Origin: CAZJRB01 sp964547995
GTDB taxonomy: Bacteria; Planctomycetota; Planctomycetia; Pirellulales; Thermoguttaceae
Assembly: GCA_964547995.1 (NCBI GenBank)
Contig: CAZJRB010000120.1
Span: forward strand, 1-21,466
Length of the DNA: 21,466 bases
Direction of reading: 5' to 3'
Position 1 is the stretch's first letter. Each line of letters begins with the position of its first letter. This document shows positions 7,901 through 15,009 of the stretch, in pieces. A program made the translations under genes and the position numbers. The notes beneath the pieces were generated by a model. That model was not told the DNA's origin, ran no database searches, and saw nothing but the letters and a program-made list of their open reading frames with translations.

Positions 7901-8140
7901 GCCTATCTCAACTACACGTTGCTGACCGACGACGGGCTCACGGTGACCGGCATGATCACCGCCGAGACCGCCACCAGCATCACACTGACCCGCGCCGAGG
8001 GTGAAAGCGACACCGTCTTGCGGACCAACATCGACGAACTCCAAAGCACCGGCCTGTCGATCATGCCGGAGGGCCTGGAAAAGCAAGTCAACAAGCAAGA
8101 CATGGCCGACTTGATTGAGTATCTCATGTCCGTGCAGTGA
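4928..8140 (+). CDS. Secreted PVC-type haem protein: beta-propeller dehydrogenase, HEAT repeats, cytochrome c
   Basis: This large planctomycete-type protein (up to 1070 residues) has three parts. The beta-propeller (nt about 5280-6480) begins PGFRIELVAAEPL and carries two DTDGDG loops like those of calcium-binding propellers. A HEAT-like helical repeat stretch follows (about 6515-7700). A class I cytochrome c domain closes it: haem motif CSTCH at 7775-7789 and a probable distal ligand Met in SIMPEG at 8063. It should act in the periplasm as an electron-passing sugar or alcohol dehydrogenase; the substrate is unknown. The start is uncertain. The GTG at 4928 is the longest choice, ATGs follow at 4934 and 4943, and TTG at 5027 would place an arginine-rich n-region directly before the hydrophobic signal segment (about 5055-5140). 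Direct repeats lie within this N-terminal part. Confidence 0.85.
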   Translation: MWMVGMVDERRIASRSLPSRGARPPVAALCFCRLRLRTRRRARPPVAALWLVGGLTSALIGATVFTTGVSAQTSGEPATLAAAAPYEIRKDGYVEKITPGVDYKDRLPRILPKEPADSIKTFHVVPGFRIELVAAEPLVCDPIDMCFDENGRMYVPEMIPYAENNSAEFGSPNGRVSLLQDTDGDGKLDKSTVFADKLVWPTALTCFDGGLFIVAAPDILYCKDTDGDGRADVREVIITGFALSNPNALPNSLRWGLDNRMHGMTSTAGGKLRAVKWERADASGKSQPLQARGRDFSLHPRTGELRLESGGSQYGMSFDEWGRKFECSNSAPIEMVMYDDRYIARNPYLAAPNPLVNIWTYGNAVYRTSPVEPWRILRTELRIGGKFSGPIEGGGTAAGYFTGICGTTIYTGSAWPQQCRGQALTCEGSGNLVHRMRLEPDGVGFKAYRTEEKKEFLTSDEIWFRPIQFAHAPDGALYLADMYRETYEHPGAVPPSAKKHIDLTTGNDRGRIYRIVPEGFKQPKPVRLGSMSSSELVRLLEHPNSWHRRTASRLLYERQDRQAIPPLVKLAAESPSPLGRMHAMYALDGQGALTADVVLPRLDDEHPRVREHAIRLAEKVLGDSPVVRAKLYAMAGDDDARVRYQSAFTLGEIPGTQATAALAAIAARDAGDRWVRLAVLSSSLGRAGELFAQLAADQKWRSGPSGIALLEQLAEQTGVQNQGDQVAEVLRVLDALPDGEKNLARAAVRGLSRGLKKANSPLLKRLASDKAGELLLEMVDKAKTQATDVKAPVAQRTEAVRSLALASFEEVGNTLARLLESRQPQEVQTAALRALGRFRDEQVAGFVVDAWGGFSPKVRGEAAEALFARPERLPVLFAAIENKSINPSQLDPARVQFLLKHPDKRIREPASRLLGSAKLARRTEAMAAYRDVLDMKGHLARGKAVFKKECSTCHKLEGVGYDLGLPLATVQSRGREGILSQILDPNREINPAYLNYTLLTDDGLTVTGMITAETATSITLTRAEGESDTVLRTNIDELQSTGLSIMPEGLEKQVNKQDMADLIEYLMSVQ
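4984..5076 (+). repeat. Direct repeats (family D) inside the N-terminal coding region
   Basis: Two 33-base copies (4984-5016 and 5044-5076) start 60 bases apart, exactly 20 codons. Each holds the short palindrome GCGACCACCGGTCGC followed by RGCTTTATG. Both are read in the same frame and give ARPPVAAL twice. A partial inverted relative (CCATAAAGCCGCGACTGG) overlaps the stop of the preceding gene at about 4708. Confidence 0.8.
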
Positions 8141-8160
8141 ATGAAACATTCCGGGGGCTC

Positions 8161-8189
8161 TTGCAGCGATTCTGTGGCCGTGGTATAAT
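8161..8189 (+). promoter_or_regulatory. Sigma-70-type promoter for the kinase-enolase unit
   Basis: TTGCAG (8161-8166) and a perfect TATAAT (8184-8189) are 17 bases apart, just after the stop at 8140. Its position within the longest possible reading frame of the next gene argues that translation starts downstream of it, at 8230. Confidence 0.6.
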
Positions 8190-8229
8190 CCGCAATTTCA
8201 TTGAGCAGGTCCTCACCCCCCGGGCCGAT

Positions 8230-9159
8230 ATGGGAGTATTAGCCGAGAAAATTTGTGGCGCTGCGAGGGCCGTGTTCGCCGACAGGCGGAGGGCCTGCAT
8301 TATTGAGGAACATGCTTGCCGGCGCCTCGGGATAAAACAGAACAACGGACGCCTGGAGAGGCTTCAAGTCGCTGTCAGTACGATTTCGGGCGGGAGAAGA
8401 ACCATCGAAGTCGTGGAGATACTTGAGCCCGGACGGAAAGATCCTCTGTTGATGTATGGGATTAAGAAACCTCACGGCTCCGAACCGTGGAGCGCCGAGA
8501 AGGCCTCCGAGTTGGGGATAGGCCCGGAGGTCCTTGATGTCTCGGAAAGTGACACCATACTGGAGGAGTTCTATCCACGGAAGTTGAATATTCGCAACCG
8601 CAAGCCGGCACCGGACGAGCACCGCTATTATGCAGAGGACCTCAGCAGGTTCTTTCTCGCGTTCGTCCGCATTCGGGAGGGCGAAATCATTTGCCACAAG
8701 GATGAACGGCCGGAGCACATGTTCCTTCTCGGGGAAGGGAAGGACATTCGGCTCAGCCTCATTGATTGGGGGCTCACCAGCGTCCGGCCTCTTCACAAAT
8801 TCCGAGAATGGGGAAGCCACCAGCTCTGCTGGATCTACGAAAATCTGAGCTTCGATCAGCCGTCAATCTGGAAGATTTTCGTAAACTCCCTGGTCCGGCG
8901 ATTGCCTGAGGAATTGGAGCATCAAACGCTAGCGGAAGCGTACGCGGACTTTGTGGGGGACCAGACTTGGTATTTGGCTCACGGCTTGCAGAAGAAGGTC
9001 GCCGTGAGGTTCTTGGAGTTCAGCGTCAGGTGCGGCAGGCTCGACCTGGATCTCGACTGGTTCAACGAGTTTGTCGACAAACACCGGAACTGCGGCGGCG
9101 AGGACCTGGCTCGGGCCTACGGACAATATGAAAGACACGTATCAGGACTTACACAATAA
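8230..9159 (+). CDS. Kdo/WaaP (InaA)-like kinase-fold protein
   Basis: The 309-residue soluble protein has the skeleton of the lipopolysaccharide-kinase branch of the protein-kinase fold. A candidate ATP-binding lysine lies in YGIKKP (K79/K80), a hinge-like LEEFYP at 112-117, a catalytic loop CHKDERPEHMFLL (D158 as probable base, H163 where canonical kinases have Asn), and IDWG (D179) in place of DFG. HxD followed by a His resembles the HRDLYLxH motif of Kdo/WaaP kinases. No membrane segment is seen. The ATG at 230 bases into the line is preferred because a good promoter lies immediately upstream; the frame is open back to a GTG at 8137 overlapping the previous stop. The next gene starts 15 bases downstream, so both are probably cotranscribed. 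Substrate unknown; a protein substrate cannot be excluded. Confidence 0.65.
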   Translation: MGVLAEKICGAARAVFADRRRACIIEEHACRRLGIKQNNGRLERLQVAVSTISGGRRTIEVVEILEPGRKDPLLMYGIKKPHGSEPWSAEKASELGIGPEVLDVSESDTILEEFYPRKLNIRNRKPAPDEHRYYAEDLSRFFLAFVRIREGEIICHKDERPEHMFLLGEGKDIRLSLIDWGLTSVRPLHKFREWGSHQLCWIYENLSFDQPSIWKIFVNSLVRRLPEELEHQTLAEAYADFVGDQTWYLAHGLQKKVAVRFLEFSVRCGRLDLDLDWFNEFVDKHRNCGGEDLARAYGQYERHVSGLTQ

Positions 9160-9174
9160 GACGAAAGGGTTGAA

Positions 9175-11967
9175 ATGCAACGAGTGACATCCGATCGAGT
9201 GAACGGCGGGCATGAAGGCGCCGCTTTCCGCGCCGAAACCGACACGCATCTCAAGACGAACTTGCCAAGGGACAAGGCCGCCGGCTGCCTGGAGCGCGGC
9301 TGGGTCATTGCCAACCACAAGCTGGTCTCGTTTCACGCGGCGTTTATCTCATCCGTGCTGAGTGTCCCGCTGAAGGGACTCACGGACGCCGTGGACGCAG
9401 GGGCGAACGTCAAGCTCGAAGTCCTCCGCTACATGTTCTGTAGTTGGGAAACGATCATCTCGGTGGTCATGTTGTATTTGTCCTGGCACATCTCGATCGC
9501 CATCCACGAAATGGGGCACTTCCTGACCGCCGTCAAGCTCACCGCGCTGAACAAGAGTTCTCAAGAGCGGGCGGACAAGGTGCTTCGGGAGGGTGGCAAG
9601 TTCGGGTGGTACGTCTACATGTTTCTGACGATCCCGTGGGGCAAGTTCTACGGGGTGAAGAAGGACGCGGGCAACTTTGCCCCCGACGCGCCGTACAATT
9701 TGGCCGTTGCGGCCGCGGCGCCCCGCTGGAGCGGCTGGCTGGCCATCGTCTGCCTGCCCGTCGCGGCGATCGGCATCGGCCTGGGACTTTTCCTGGGTGC
9801 ACAGTCGGGCACGCACGGGATCGGTGAGGCCCTGATCTACATTGGCCGGTTTTTCCTCTGCCCGGGCGTCGTCGGGCTGCTCGACCGCTTCCTGGCCGAC
9901 CACGGCAAGCTCAAGGAGTTCACGGTGCGAGAAAGACAAGCCGCAGAGCGGGCCGCCAGAGGCGCCGAGGCCATCTCCGACGAAAGCTGGCTCGCCCAGG
10001 TGGGGAAGCTCAAGGAGAAAATGCTCCATACCCGGATCCGCTCGGTCGACCTGAAAGACGGCACGAGGGTCGACGCGCCGTGGCAGTTCCGCAACTGTGC
10101 CATGGGCGGGCGGCACACGGAGAAAGAGTATCCCGAGAGCAACATCAGCATGCAGGAAAGCATGTTCATGCCGCTCTCGCCCAAGACCTACGAAGACGCC
10201 CAGGAAATGACCGTGAAACTCCAGTACCGCCTGAAGGAGGTCATCGAGTCCGCTCCCGGGGCAAAGGTGATGGGTATCGGCCTCGAAGGCGGACTGGCGC
10301 CCTACGTCGACAAGGACCCCGAAGACAAGGTCCCCGAGCAGCGAATGTGGCGCATGATGAAGCAGACGATCCTGGACTGCGGGTACACGCCCGGCATCGA
10401 CGTGGCCATCGCGATGGATCCCGCCGCCTCGGAGCTGGAAAACGCGTTCCGCGAGGAGACCGGCCAGGAAGACTCCATCGGCATGTATCGATTCTGGCGG
10501 GACAAGAGCAAGCTCGACATGAGCCGCGACGAGATTCTCGAACTCTACAAGGAGACCATGGAAGCCGACAACGTGCCTATCCTTTCCATCGAGGACGGGT
10601 TCGGCGAGCTGGACCACGCCGGCTGGCAGCTCCTCATGAAAGGGGACCCGGAAAGAGGCGTCGAAGGATTGGGCGACAAGATATTCATCATCGGCGACGA
10701 CCTGGTTACGACCAAGGACTCCACCATCGAGCAGTGCGCCAAGGACGGCGAGATCAACGCGTCCCTGATCAAGGCCAACCAGATCGGAACGCTCACCGAG
10801 ACCGTCCTGGCGATGCTGACCTCTCTGGCTTACGGGGCCGAACTGGTCGTCTCGCACCGCTCCAAGAGCCCCAACGATCCGTTCGAGGCCGAGCTTTCCA
10901 CCGCCATGAACGCCTTCGGCATGAAGGCCGGCGGCGGCGCCAACACCGAGCGGCTTCAGAAGTATGGCCGGGTCATGGAGATCCTCGCTCTGGCAGAGGC
11001 CGGGAAGAAAGAGATCTCCGAAGAAGAACGAAGAACCATCGAAACGGACCTCAGGGACCTGATTAGGACCCTGACCGGTAAGGAAGACGCGGAACTCGTC
11101 CCGGGCGCCGCCGACATGGACATCACCTCCCTGTTGATGAAGATGCTGGCCATCGAGACGGTTAGCGGGACGGAAGAGGCGACGAACGCGGGTATTCCCT
11201 CCGCTGCCGCGACGCTCTTCCTCGGCCGGACGGGAATCATCCGCTTCAAGGGCTCGACCCCGCTGGGCACCTCCGCCGGCGTGGACGAGGCCATCCACTA
11301 CGTCGACAGCATCATCACGCCGAGCGAGATTACGCGGAAACACCCGGCACTGTTTTCCGATGCCGGCGACGGGACTTACCGGTTCAAGAAGGGCTTGCAC
11401 TTCGACGACGTCAAGGCCAAGAACGACGACGACCTGATGACCCTGTGGAACAGGGCGCAACGTTACGAGGGCATGGGTTGCCTCGACGCGGTCGAGCACA
11501 TCGAGACGGTGCTGTCGGACGCCTTGACCGGCAGGAAGCTCGGGCAACTCGGCAGCCTGTTCGAGATCGATCAGGAATTGTTGATGATCGAAAGGCAGCA
11601 GGCCATCGCCGCAAACAGGCTCTCCGAGTCCGCTCCCGTCGAAGAGCAGATCCACGCGATGCAAAGAAAAGGCGTCCTGGGTATGAACGCCATCCTGTCG
11701 GTGTCCCTGGCGTTGGGCCGCGCCCTCGCGGCCAGAGAAGGCAAGGAACTCTGGCAACTCATCCGTGAGATGGCCGTCGATACCATGGCCAAGTTCATCG
11801 CCGCTAACGCAAAGAACGATGGCGGCAAGGACGTCGGGGCCCTCAAGGGCATGGGGTTCGACGAATTGCAGGCATTGTTCCGCGAGACGGCTGCCGCGGC
11901 CATCAACGAAGACGAGCAAATCCACATGCTGCTGCGGGAACAACTGCCCGTCTACGTGATCAAGTAA
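9175..11967 (+). CDS. M50-like membrane domain fused to a circularly permuted enolase
   Basis: This protein has 930 residues. Residues about 85-240 contain four hydrophobic segments and the zinc-protease motif HEMGH (111-115); D237 in LLDRF could be the third ligand, as in site-2 proteases. After a charged linker comes the enolase barrel (about 290-620), with counterparts of yeast catalytic residues: H314 (H159), E328 (E168), E371 (E211), D415 (D246), E473 (E295), D508 (D320), K533 (K345), H561-R562-S563 (H373 loop) and K584 (K396). The enolase capping domain follows rather than precedes it (about 640-880): GSTPLGTSAG (693-702) matches the mobile SGASTG loop and LGMNAILSVSLALG (835-848) the family's LGANAILGVSLA. 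Only one copy of each half is present, so this is a true permutation. Enolase activity (2-phosphoglycerate to phosphoenolpyruvate) at the membrane is inferred. GDEGG is changed to GLEGG. Confidence 0.85.
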   Translation: MQRVTSDRVNGGHEGAAFRAETDTHLKTNLPRDKAAGCLERGWVIANHKLVSFHAAFISSVLSVPLKGLTDAVDAGANVKLEVLRYMFCSWETIISVVMLYLSWHISIAIHEMGHFLTAVKLTALNKSSQERADKVLREGGKFGWYVYMFLTIPWGKFYGVKKDAGNFAPDAPYNLAVAAAAPRWSGWLAIVCLPVAAIGIGLGLFLGAQSGTHGIGEALIYIGRFFLCPGVVGLLDRFLADHGKLKEFTVRERQAAERAARGAEAISDESWLAQVGKLKEKMLHTRIRSVDLKDGTRVDAPWQFRNCAMGGRHTEKEYPESNISMQESMFMPLSPKTYEDAQEMTVKLQYRLKEVIESAPGAKVMGIGLEGGLAPYVDKDPEDKVPEQRMWRMMKQTILDCGYTPGIDVAIAMDPAASELENAFREETGQEDSIGMYRFWRDKSKLDMSRDEILELYKETMEADNVPILSIEDGFGELDHAGWQLLMKGDPERGVEGLGDKIFIIGDDLVTTKDSTIEQCAKDGEINASLIKANQIGTLTETVLAMLTSLAYGAELVVSHRSKSPNDPFEAELSTAMNAFGMKAGGGANTERLQKYGRVMEILALAEAGKKEISEEERRTIETDLRDLIRTLTGKEDAELVPGAADMDITSLLMKMLAIETVSGTEEATNAGIPSAAATLFLGRTGIIRFKGSTPLGTSAGVDEAIHYVDSIITPSEITRKHPALFSDAGDGTYRFKKGLHFDDVKAKNDDDLMTLWNRAQRYEGMGCLDAVEHIETVLSDALTGRKLGQLGSLFEIDQELLMIERQQAIAANRLSESAPVEEQIHAMQRKGVLGMNAILSVSLALGRALAAREGKELWQLIREMAVDTMAKFIAANAKNDGGKDVGALKGMGFDELQALFRETAAAAINEDEQIHMLLREQLPVYVIK

Positions 11968-11974
11968 AACGTCA

Positions 11975-12022
11975 CACCTGCCGCAGCCTGATGCCGGGTA
12001 TTTTTGCGGATTCCGGCAGGTG
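11975..12022. terminator. Inverted repeat between convergent genes, possible terminator
   Basis: CACCTGCCG (11975-11983) pairs with CGGCAGGTG (12014-12022) across a 30-base loop containing ATTTTT. It lies just after the enolase-fusion stop and before the converging phosphatase gene. There is no following T-run, so termination is only suggested by position. Confidence 0.35.
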
Positions 12023-12141
12023 CCCGGTGAGTTGATAGCCTTCTTGCATCCCCGGGAAAAACAGTTCCGGTGAAGCCCGTATCAGCGGTTCGAGGAACCG
12101 CCAAGCTTGCCCCGCGCCGTTCCAAGTGCAATATTAGGCCG

Positions 12142-12801
12142 TCAAGGCCGAATCTTCCCGTACTTGTCCGATTGCCATATCTGCCCGCTTTCGACGTCCA
12201 TCGCTGTCAGCCAGCCGTTGCCGTAAATCCACGTGTCGATGCACTTAAGATAACCGAGATCGAAGACCTCGCCGTTCTTCTGAGCGGTGTGCCCGATAAT
12301 CGCCGTCTTGCCCGAATAATGTGCCAAGGGCGTGCGGTGCCGGAGCGATTCCCATCGCAGGGCCGTCCCCGGTTGCTGAGAGAGCGGCAGGTCCGGATGG
12401 TAATTGGCGTGGACGAAGAAGTGCTGATCCGTTTCGTAAAACGGCAGGCAGCTCTCCAGAAAGTCAATGTGTTCCTCGGGTACGCCGTCGGGGATATGGC
12501 CGCCGTAGGAAGAGACCGTGGCGTCGCCGCCGTAGATAAGCCACCCGCTCAGCATGTCCATTCTGCCGTGGCAGACGTCCAGCAGCATTTCGTCGTGGTT
12601 GCCCAGGATGGTGACCAGGCGGCACTCTTGCCTCATCGCGAGCAGCCGGTCGATAACCCCGCGGCTATCCGGCCCGCGATCGACAAAATCGCCCATTACA
12701 ACGATCGTGTCGTCCGGCCGCGGATCGAGCGCTTCGGAGACAGCGTCGAACGCGCCCGAATAACCGTGAATGTCTCCGATGGCAATAATTCGATCGGGCA
12801 C
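12142..12801 (-). CDS. PPP-family serine/threonine protein phosphatase (metallophosphoesterase)
   Basis: The 219-residue cytoplasmic protein has the full PPP signature: GDIHG (D10, H12), GDFVDRG (D38, D41, R42), GNHDE (N68, H69, D70), H131 in VHANYHP and H171 in GHT. These bind the two metals and the phosphate. The length matches bacterial PrpA/PrpB-like enzymes, which remove phosphate from Ser, Thr or Tyr; a diadenosine tetraphosphate hydrolase role is the main alternative. The GTG start directly precedes PDRIIAIGDIHG and nothing upstream fits better. It follows the UroD-family gene by 17 bases on the same strand, so it is probably the last gene of a lexA-led unit. Confidence 0.85.
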   Translation of the reverse strand: MPDRIIAIGDIHGYSGAFDAVSEALDPRPDDTIVVMGDFVDRGPDSRGVIDRLLAMRQECRLVTILGNHDEMLLDVCHGRMDMLSGWLIYGGDATVSSYGGHIPDGVPEEHIDFLESCLPFYETDQHFFVHANYHPDLPLSQQPGTALRWESLRHRTPLAHYSGKTAIIGHTAQKNGEVFDLGYLKCIDTWIYGNGWLTAMDVESGQIWQSDKYGKIRP

Positions 12802-12837
12802 TACTCACTGCTCACTATCTATTCACGATTCACTGCG
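12802..12837 (-). repeat. GTGA-type short repeat across a gene junction
   Basis: On the minus strand the motif GTGA recurs as GTGAAT, GTGAAT, GTGAG and GTGAGT over about 35 bases. It encodes the last residues (VNRE) and stop of the UroD-family gene and forms the leader of the phosphatase gene. Confidence 0.5.
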
Positions 12838-13925
12838 CCCCATCGCCGCCCTTCGTCCAGCATCGTCAGGTAGTTGTCCAAAGGGATATAATTGGCAACG
12901 CTGTTTCCAGTTCCCAGGCAATACCCGCCGCCGGGTTGCATCGTTTCGAGCGTTGCGCTGACACGCCGGCGGATTGCCTCCGCGTCCGAACGGCACAAGA
13001 AATCGACGTCGATTCCGCCGAGGATGGCGATCCGGTCTCCATATTTTTCGTTTGTTTCCTCAACAGTCTCGATCGTGTCCTCGAATGAATGGATGCCGTC
13101 GATTTTCACGTCGTTCAGCAGGTCGTCCATAATCGCATCGATCTTGCCGCAGGAATGGAGCAGGTAGGGACGTCCGCCGGCGTGGGCGGCCTCCGCCATC
13201 ATCCTGTGACCGGGCAGGATGAACTCCCGCAAGTCGTCGGGGCTGATCAACGTTCCCGAGCGAAAACCCATGTCGTCCGAACCCCAGATTACCTTGACGC
13301 GGTCGTACTGCAATATCCGCCGCACGACGACTTCGTACAGATCGATCAACCGCCGGCTAACCGCGGCAACCAGATCCCGCTCATCGAACAAGGCATAGCA
13401 GAGCGTCTCGTAACCCATCAGCCACACTGTGTACTCGGCGAAATGCGCAAAGCCACCGCTGCCAACGATGCACATGTCCTCGGGCAGGTTCTCCTCGAAC
13501 CATTCGAGGTTCCGCGTGGTCAAATCGTCCGGCTCCGGCCAGGGAAACGCCTCAAACTCGTCCCAGTTGGTGATCGGTCCCTTGTGTTCGTCGACGAACT
13601 GCCGCCCGCCGTCACGCTCGAGTTCGGCCGTGTCGTTGGCCGTATGGTAACGGACCGCGATCCCCACGTCGTCCACGCCGCAGCGGACGTAGTCGTAGCC
13701 CAGAAAACGCATTACCCGGATCTCGCGCCGGAGCGTGTAAAACGGATCGTCCGGCGCGACATCGTCCATCAGGCCAAACCGCTCGGCGACGGCCGCCTTG
13801 ACCTCCTCGTCGAGCAACAGTTCGATGACGTGGACTCGTCCGGGCGTTCCCTCCCGACGCAGACACCGCAGGAAACCCTCCCAATCGGGAGTGATATCGA
13901 CGGAAAACGGGCTTTTCGAAGCCAT
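12819..13925 (-). CDS. Uroporphyrinogen decarboxylase / methyltransferase family protein
   Basis: The 368-residue protein belongs to the UroD superfamily, which includes HemE and corrinoid methyltransferases such as MtaA. Visible markers are GSGGFAHFAEYTVWLMGYE in the middle, LLHSCGKI and GGIDVDFL near the end, and the C-terminal block GTGNSVANYIPLDNYLTML. The Cys of LHSCG lies where MtaA-type enzymes bind zinc, and the charged N-terminal substrate motif of true HemE is not evident, so a methyltransferase-like role is more likely than haem synthesis. Planctomycetes carry many such paralogs of unknown substrate. The ATG at 13925 (MASKSPFSV) is chosen because the longer frame would overlap lexA. 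It begins 22 bases after lexA ends. Confidence 0.8.
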   Translation of the reverse strand: MASKSPFSVDITPDWEGFLRCLRREGTPGRVHVIELLLDEEVKAAVAERFGLMDDVAPDDPFYTLRREIRVMRFLGYDYVRCGVDDVGIAVRYHTANDTAELERDGGRQFVDEHKGPITNWDEFEAFPWPEPDDLTTRNLEWFEENLPEDMCIVGSGGFAHFAEYTVWLMGYETLCYALFDERDLVAAVSRRLIDLYEVVVRRILQYDRVKVIWGSDDMGFRSGTLISPDDLREFILPGHRMMAEAAHAGGRPYLLHSCGKIDAIMDDLLNDVKIDGIHSFEDTIETVEETNEKYGDRIAILGGIDVDFLCRSDAEAIRRRVSATLETMQPGGGYCLGTGNSVANYIPLDNYLTMLDEGRRWGAVNRE

Positions 13926-13947
13926 AAGTCGATGGGAGTTCTCAACC

Positions 13948-14547
13948 CTAGACCTTGCGTACCACGCCGACAACAACCCCCGCGATACGGGGGTTCTTCA
14001 CGTAGATCGGTTTCATTTTCTTGTTGGCCGGTTCGAGCCGGACGCGGTTTTTCTCGGGGAAGAACCGCTTCAGCGTTGCTTCGTTGTCCTCGGTCAAGGC
14101 GACGACGATCTGCCCCCGGCGGGCCTTGCGGGCCTTGCGGACGACCACGTAGTCACCGTCGGCGATCTGGTCGTCGATCATCGAATCGCCGTCGACCTCC
14201 AGGACGAAGAGGTTCTTCTTGGGGTCGAACAGATCGGCAAAATCAATCCATTCGTCCTGCTCGATGGCCTCGTGCAGCACGCCGGCCGCGATCCGCCCGG
14301 CCAGGGGAAAACCCCGCTGGCAGGGCTCCAACGCCAATTCGATGGCCCGGGATCTGCCGGGATCGCGAGTGATCAGCCCTTTCTTCTCGAGGGCTTTCAG
14401 GTGGCAGACGACGCCGTTGGGCGAGACAATGTCGAAATGGTAACCGATCTCGCGGACGGTCGGGCCGTAGCCCCGCGTCCGCATTTTGTTCCGAATGAAC
14501 TCATAAACGGCCAGTTGCCGTTTGGTCAGACTGTCGAATGCGTCCAT
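13948..14547 (-). CDS. lexA: LexA repressor (SOS regulator, S24 family)
   Basis: The 199-residue protein has an N-terminal winged helix (1-70; LTKRQLAVYEFI and GYGPTVREIGYHF are typical LexA) and a C-terminal S24 peptidase-like domain. The self-cleavage site is A88-G89 in GRIAAGVL; the catalytic pair is S122 (VDGDSMID) and K160 (EATLKRF). RecA-stimulated self-cleavage should relieve repression of DNA repair genes, as known for the family. The ATG has GGGGAG eight bases upstream. A promoter with an overlapping GTAC-type dyad lies at 14599-14628, compatible with autoregulation. It heads a three-gene unit with the UroD-family and phosphatase genes, neither of which is a usual SOS gene. Confidence 0.93.
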   Translation of the reverse strand: MDAFDSLTKRQLAVYEFIRNKMRTRGYGPTVREIGYHFDIVSPNGVVCHLKALEKKGLITRDPGRSRAIELALEPCQRGFPLAGRIAAGVLHEAIEQDEWIDFADLFDPKKNLFVLEVDGDSMIDDQIADGDYVVVRKARKARRGQIVVALTEDNEATLKRFFPEKNRVRLEPANKKMKPIYVKNPRIAGVVVGVVRKV

Positions 14548-14598
14548 GGCGACTCCCCTGGGGTTTAGCCGGTCTGTTGGGTAATTCTCTCATGGACA

Positions 14599-14628
14599 AT
14601 AGTACAATATACGGGTGTACATAGTCAA
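14599..14628 (-). promoter_or_regulatory. lexA promoter with possible LexA operator
   Basis: On the minus strand, TTGACT (14623-14628) and TACTAT (14599-14604) are 18 bases apart, with TG just before the -10. Two GTAC tetramers lie in the spacer and at the -10 edge (14602-14605 and 14617-14620), recalling the GTAC half-sites of cyanobacterial LexA boxes. The operator reading is tentative. Confidence 0.5.
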
Positions 14629-14881
14629 GAGAAGTACGCCAAATGTTCGGGGCAAGGCGACCGGGAATGCCCCTGTAGACGCATCCGTATCCCTGCCGCT
14701 GGAGTAGAGTTCGGGACTATTGCTCCGCGGAGGAAGGATCGGCGAAGAAACGTTGCAAGATGGAAGTAGCAGGCTCCGCCAAAAATCAAAGGAGGGGGCA
14801 CCTGCCCCTAACCCCCCACCGGGCTTGCACCACGCGAATAAGAAAAAGGGTGTCGACAACACGAAAGGTTCCGCAAAGCCC

Positions 14882-14910
14882 TTTCCAAGAATGCAGGCTT
14901 TTTCTAAAAT
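14882..14910 (+). promoter_or_regulatory. Candidate promoter for the FHA gene
   Basis: TTTCCA (14882-14887) and TAAAAT (14905-14910) are 17 bases apart. The predicted transcript would have a leader of about 170 bases before the ATG at 15089. Confidence 0.35.
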
Positions 14911-14929
14911 AGATGTCAGGAACAGTTGT

Positions 14930-14954
14930 AGAGGTGTCTTTGGGCATCACCTCT
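14930..14954 (+). terminator. Terminator-like hairpin in the FHA leader
   Basis: AGAGGTG (14930-14936) pairs with CACCTCT (14948-14954) over an 11-base loop and is followed by the pyrimidine run TGTCTTTTCTTCTCTT. It lies downstream of the candidate promoter, so it could act as an attenuator or simply end a short transcript. Confidence 0.35.
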
Positions 14955-15009
14955 TGTCTTTTCTTCTCTTGCGGGTGGGAGGTGTGGTACGTGTGCCCGA
15001 CTCCTTTGT

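Noticed and set aside
8137..8229. Upstream extension of the kinase-like protein to GTG 8137
   Set aside because: A good promoter sits inside it, and its residues show no link to the kinase fold.
9349..11943. An 864-codon open frame antisense to the enolase fusion
   Set aside because: It mirrors the codon-position bias of the sense gene, has no family motif, and the sense strand holds the full enolase and HEMGH signatures.
13926..13976. Upstream extension of the UroD-family protein
   Set aside because: It would overlap the end of lexA and adds residues unlike the family; ATG 13925 fits better.
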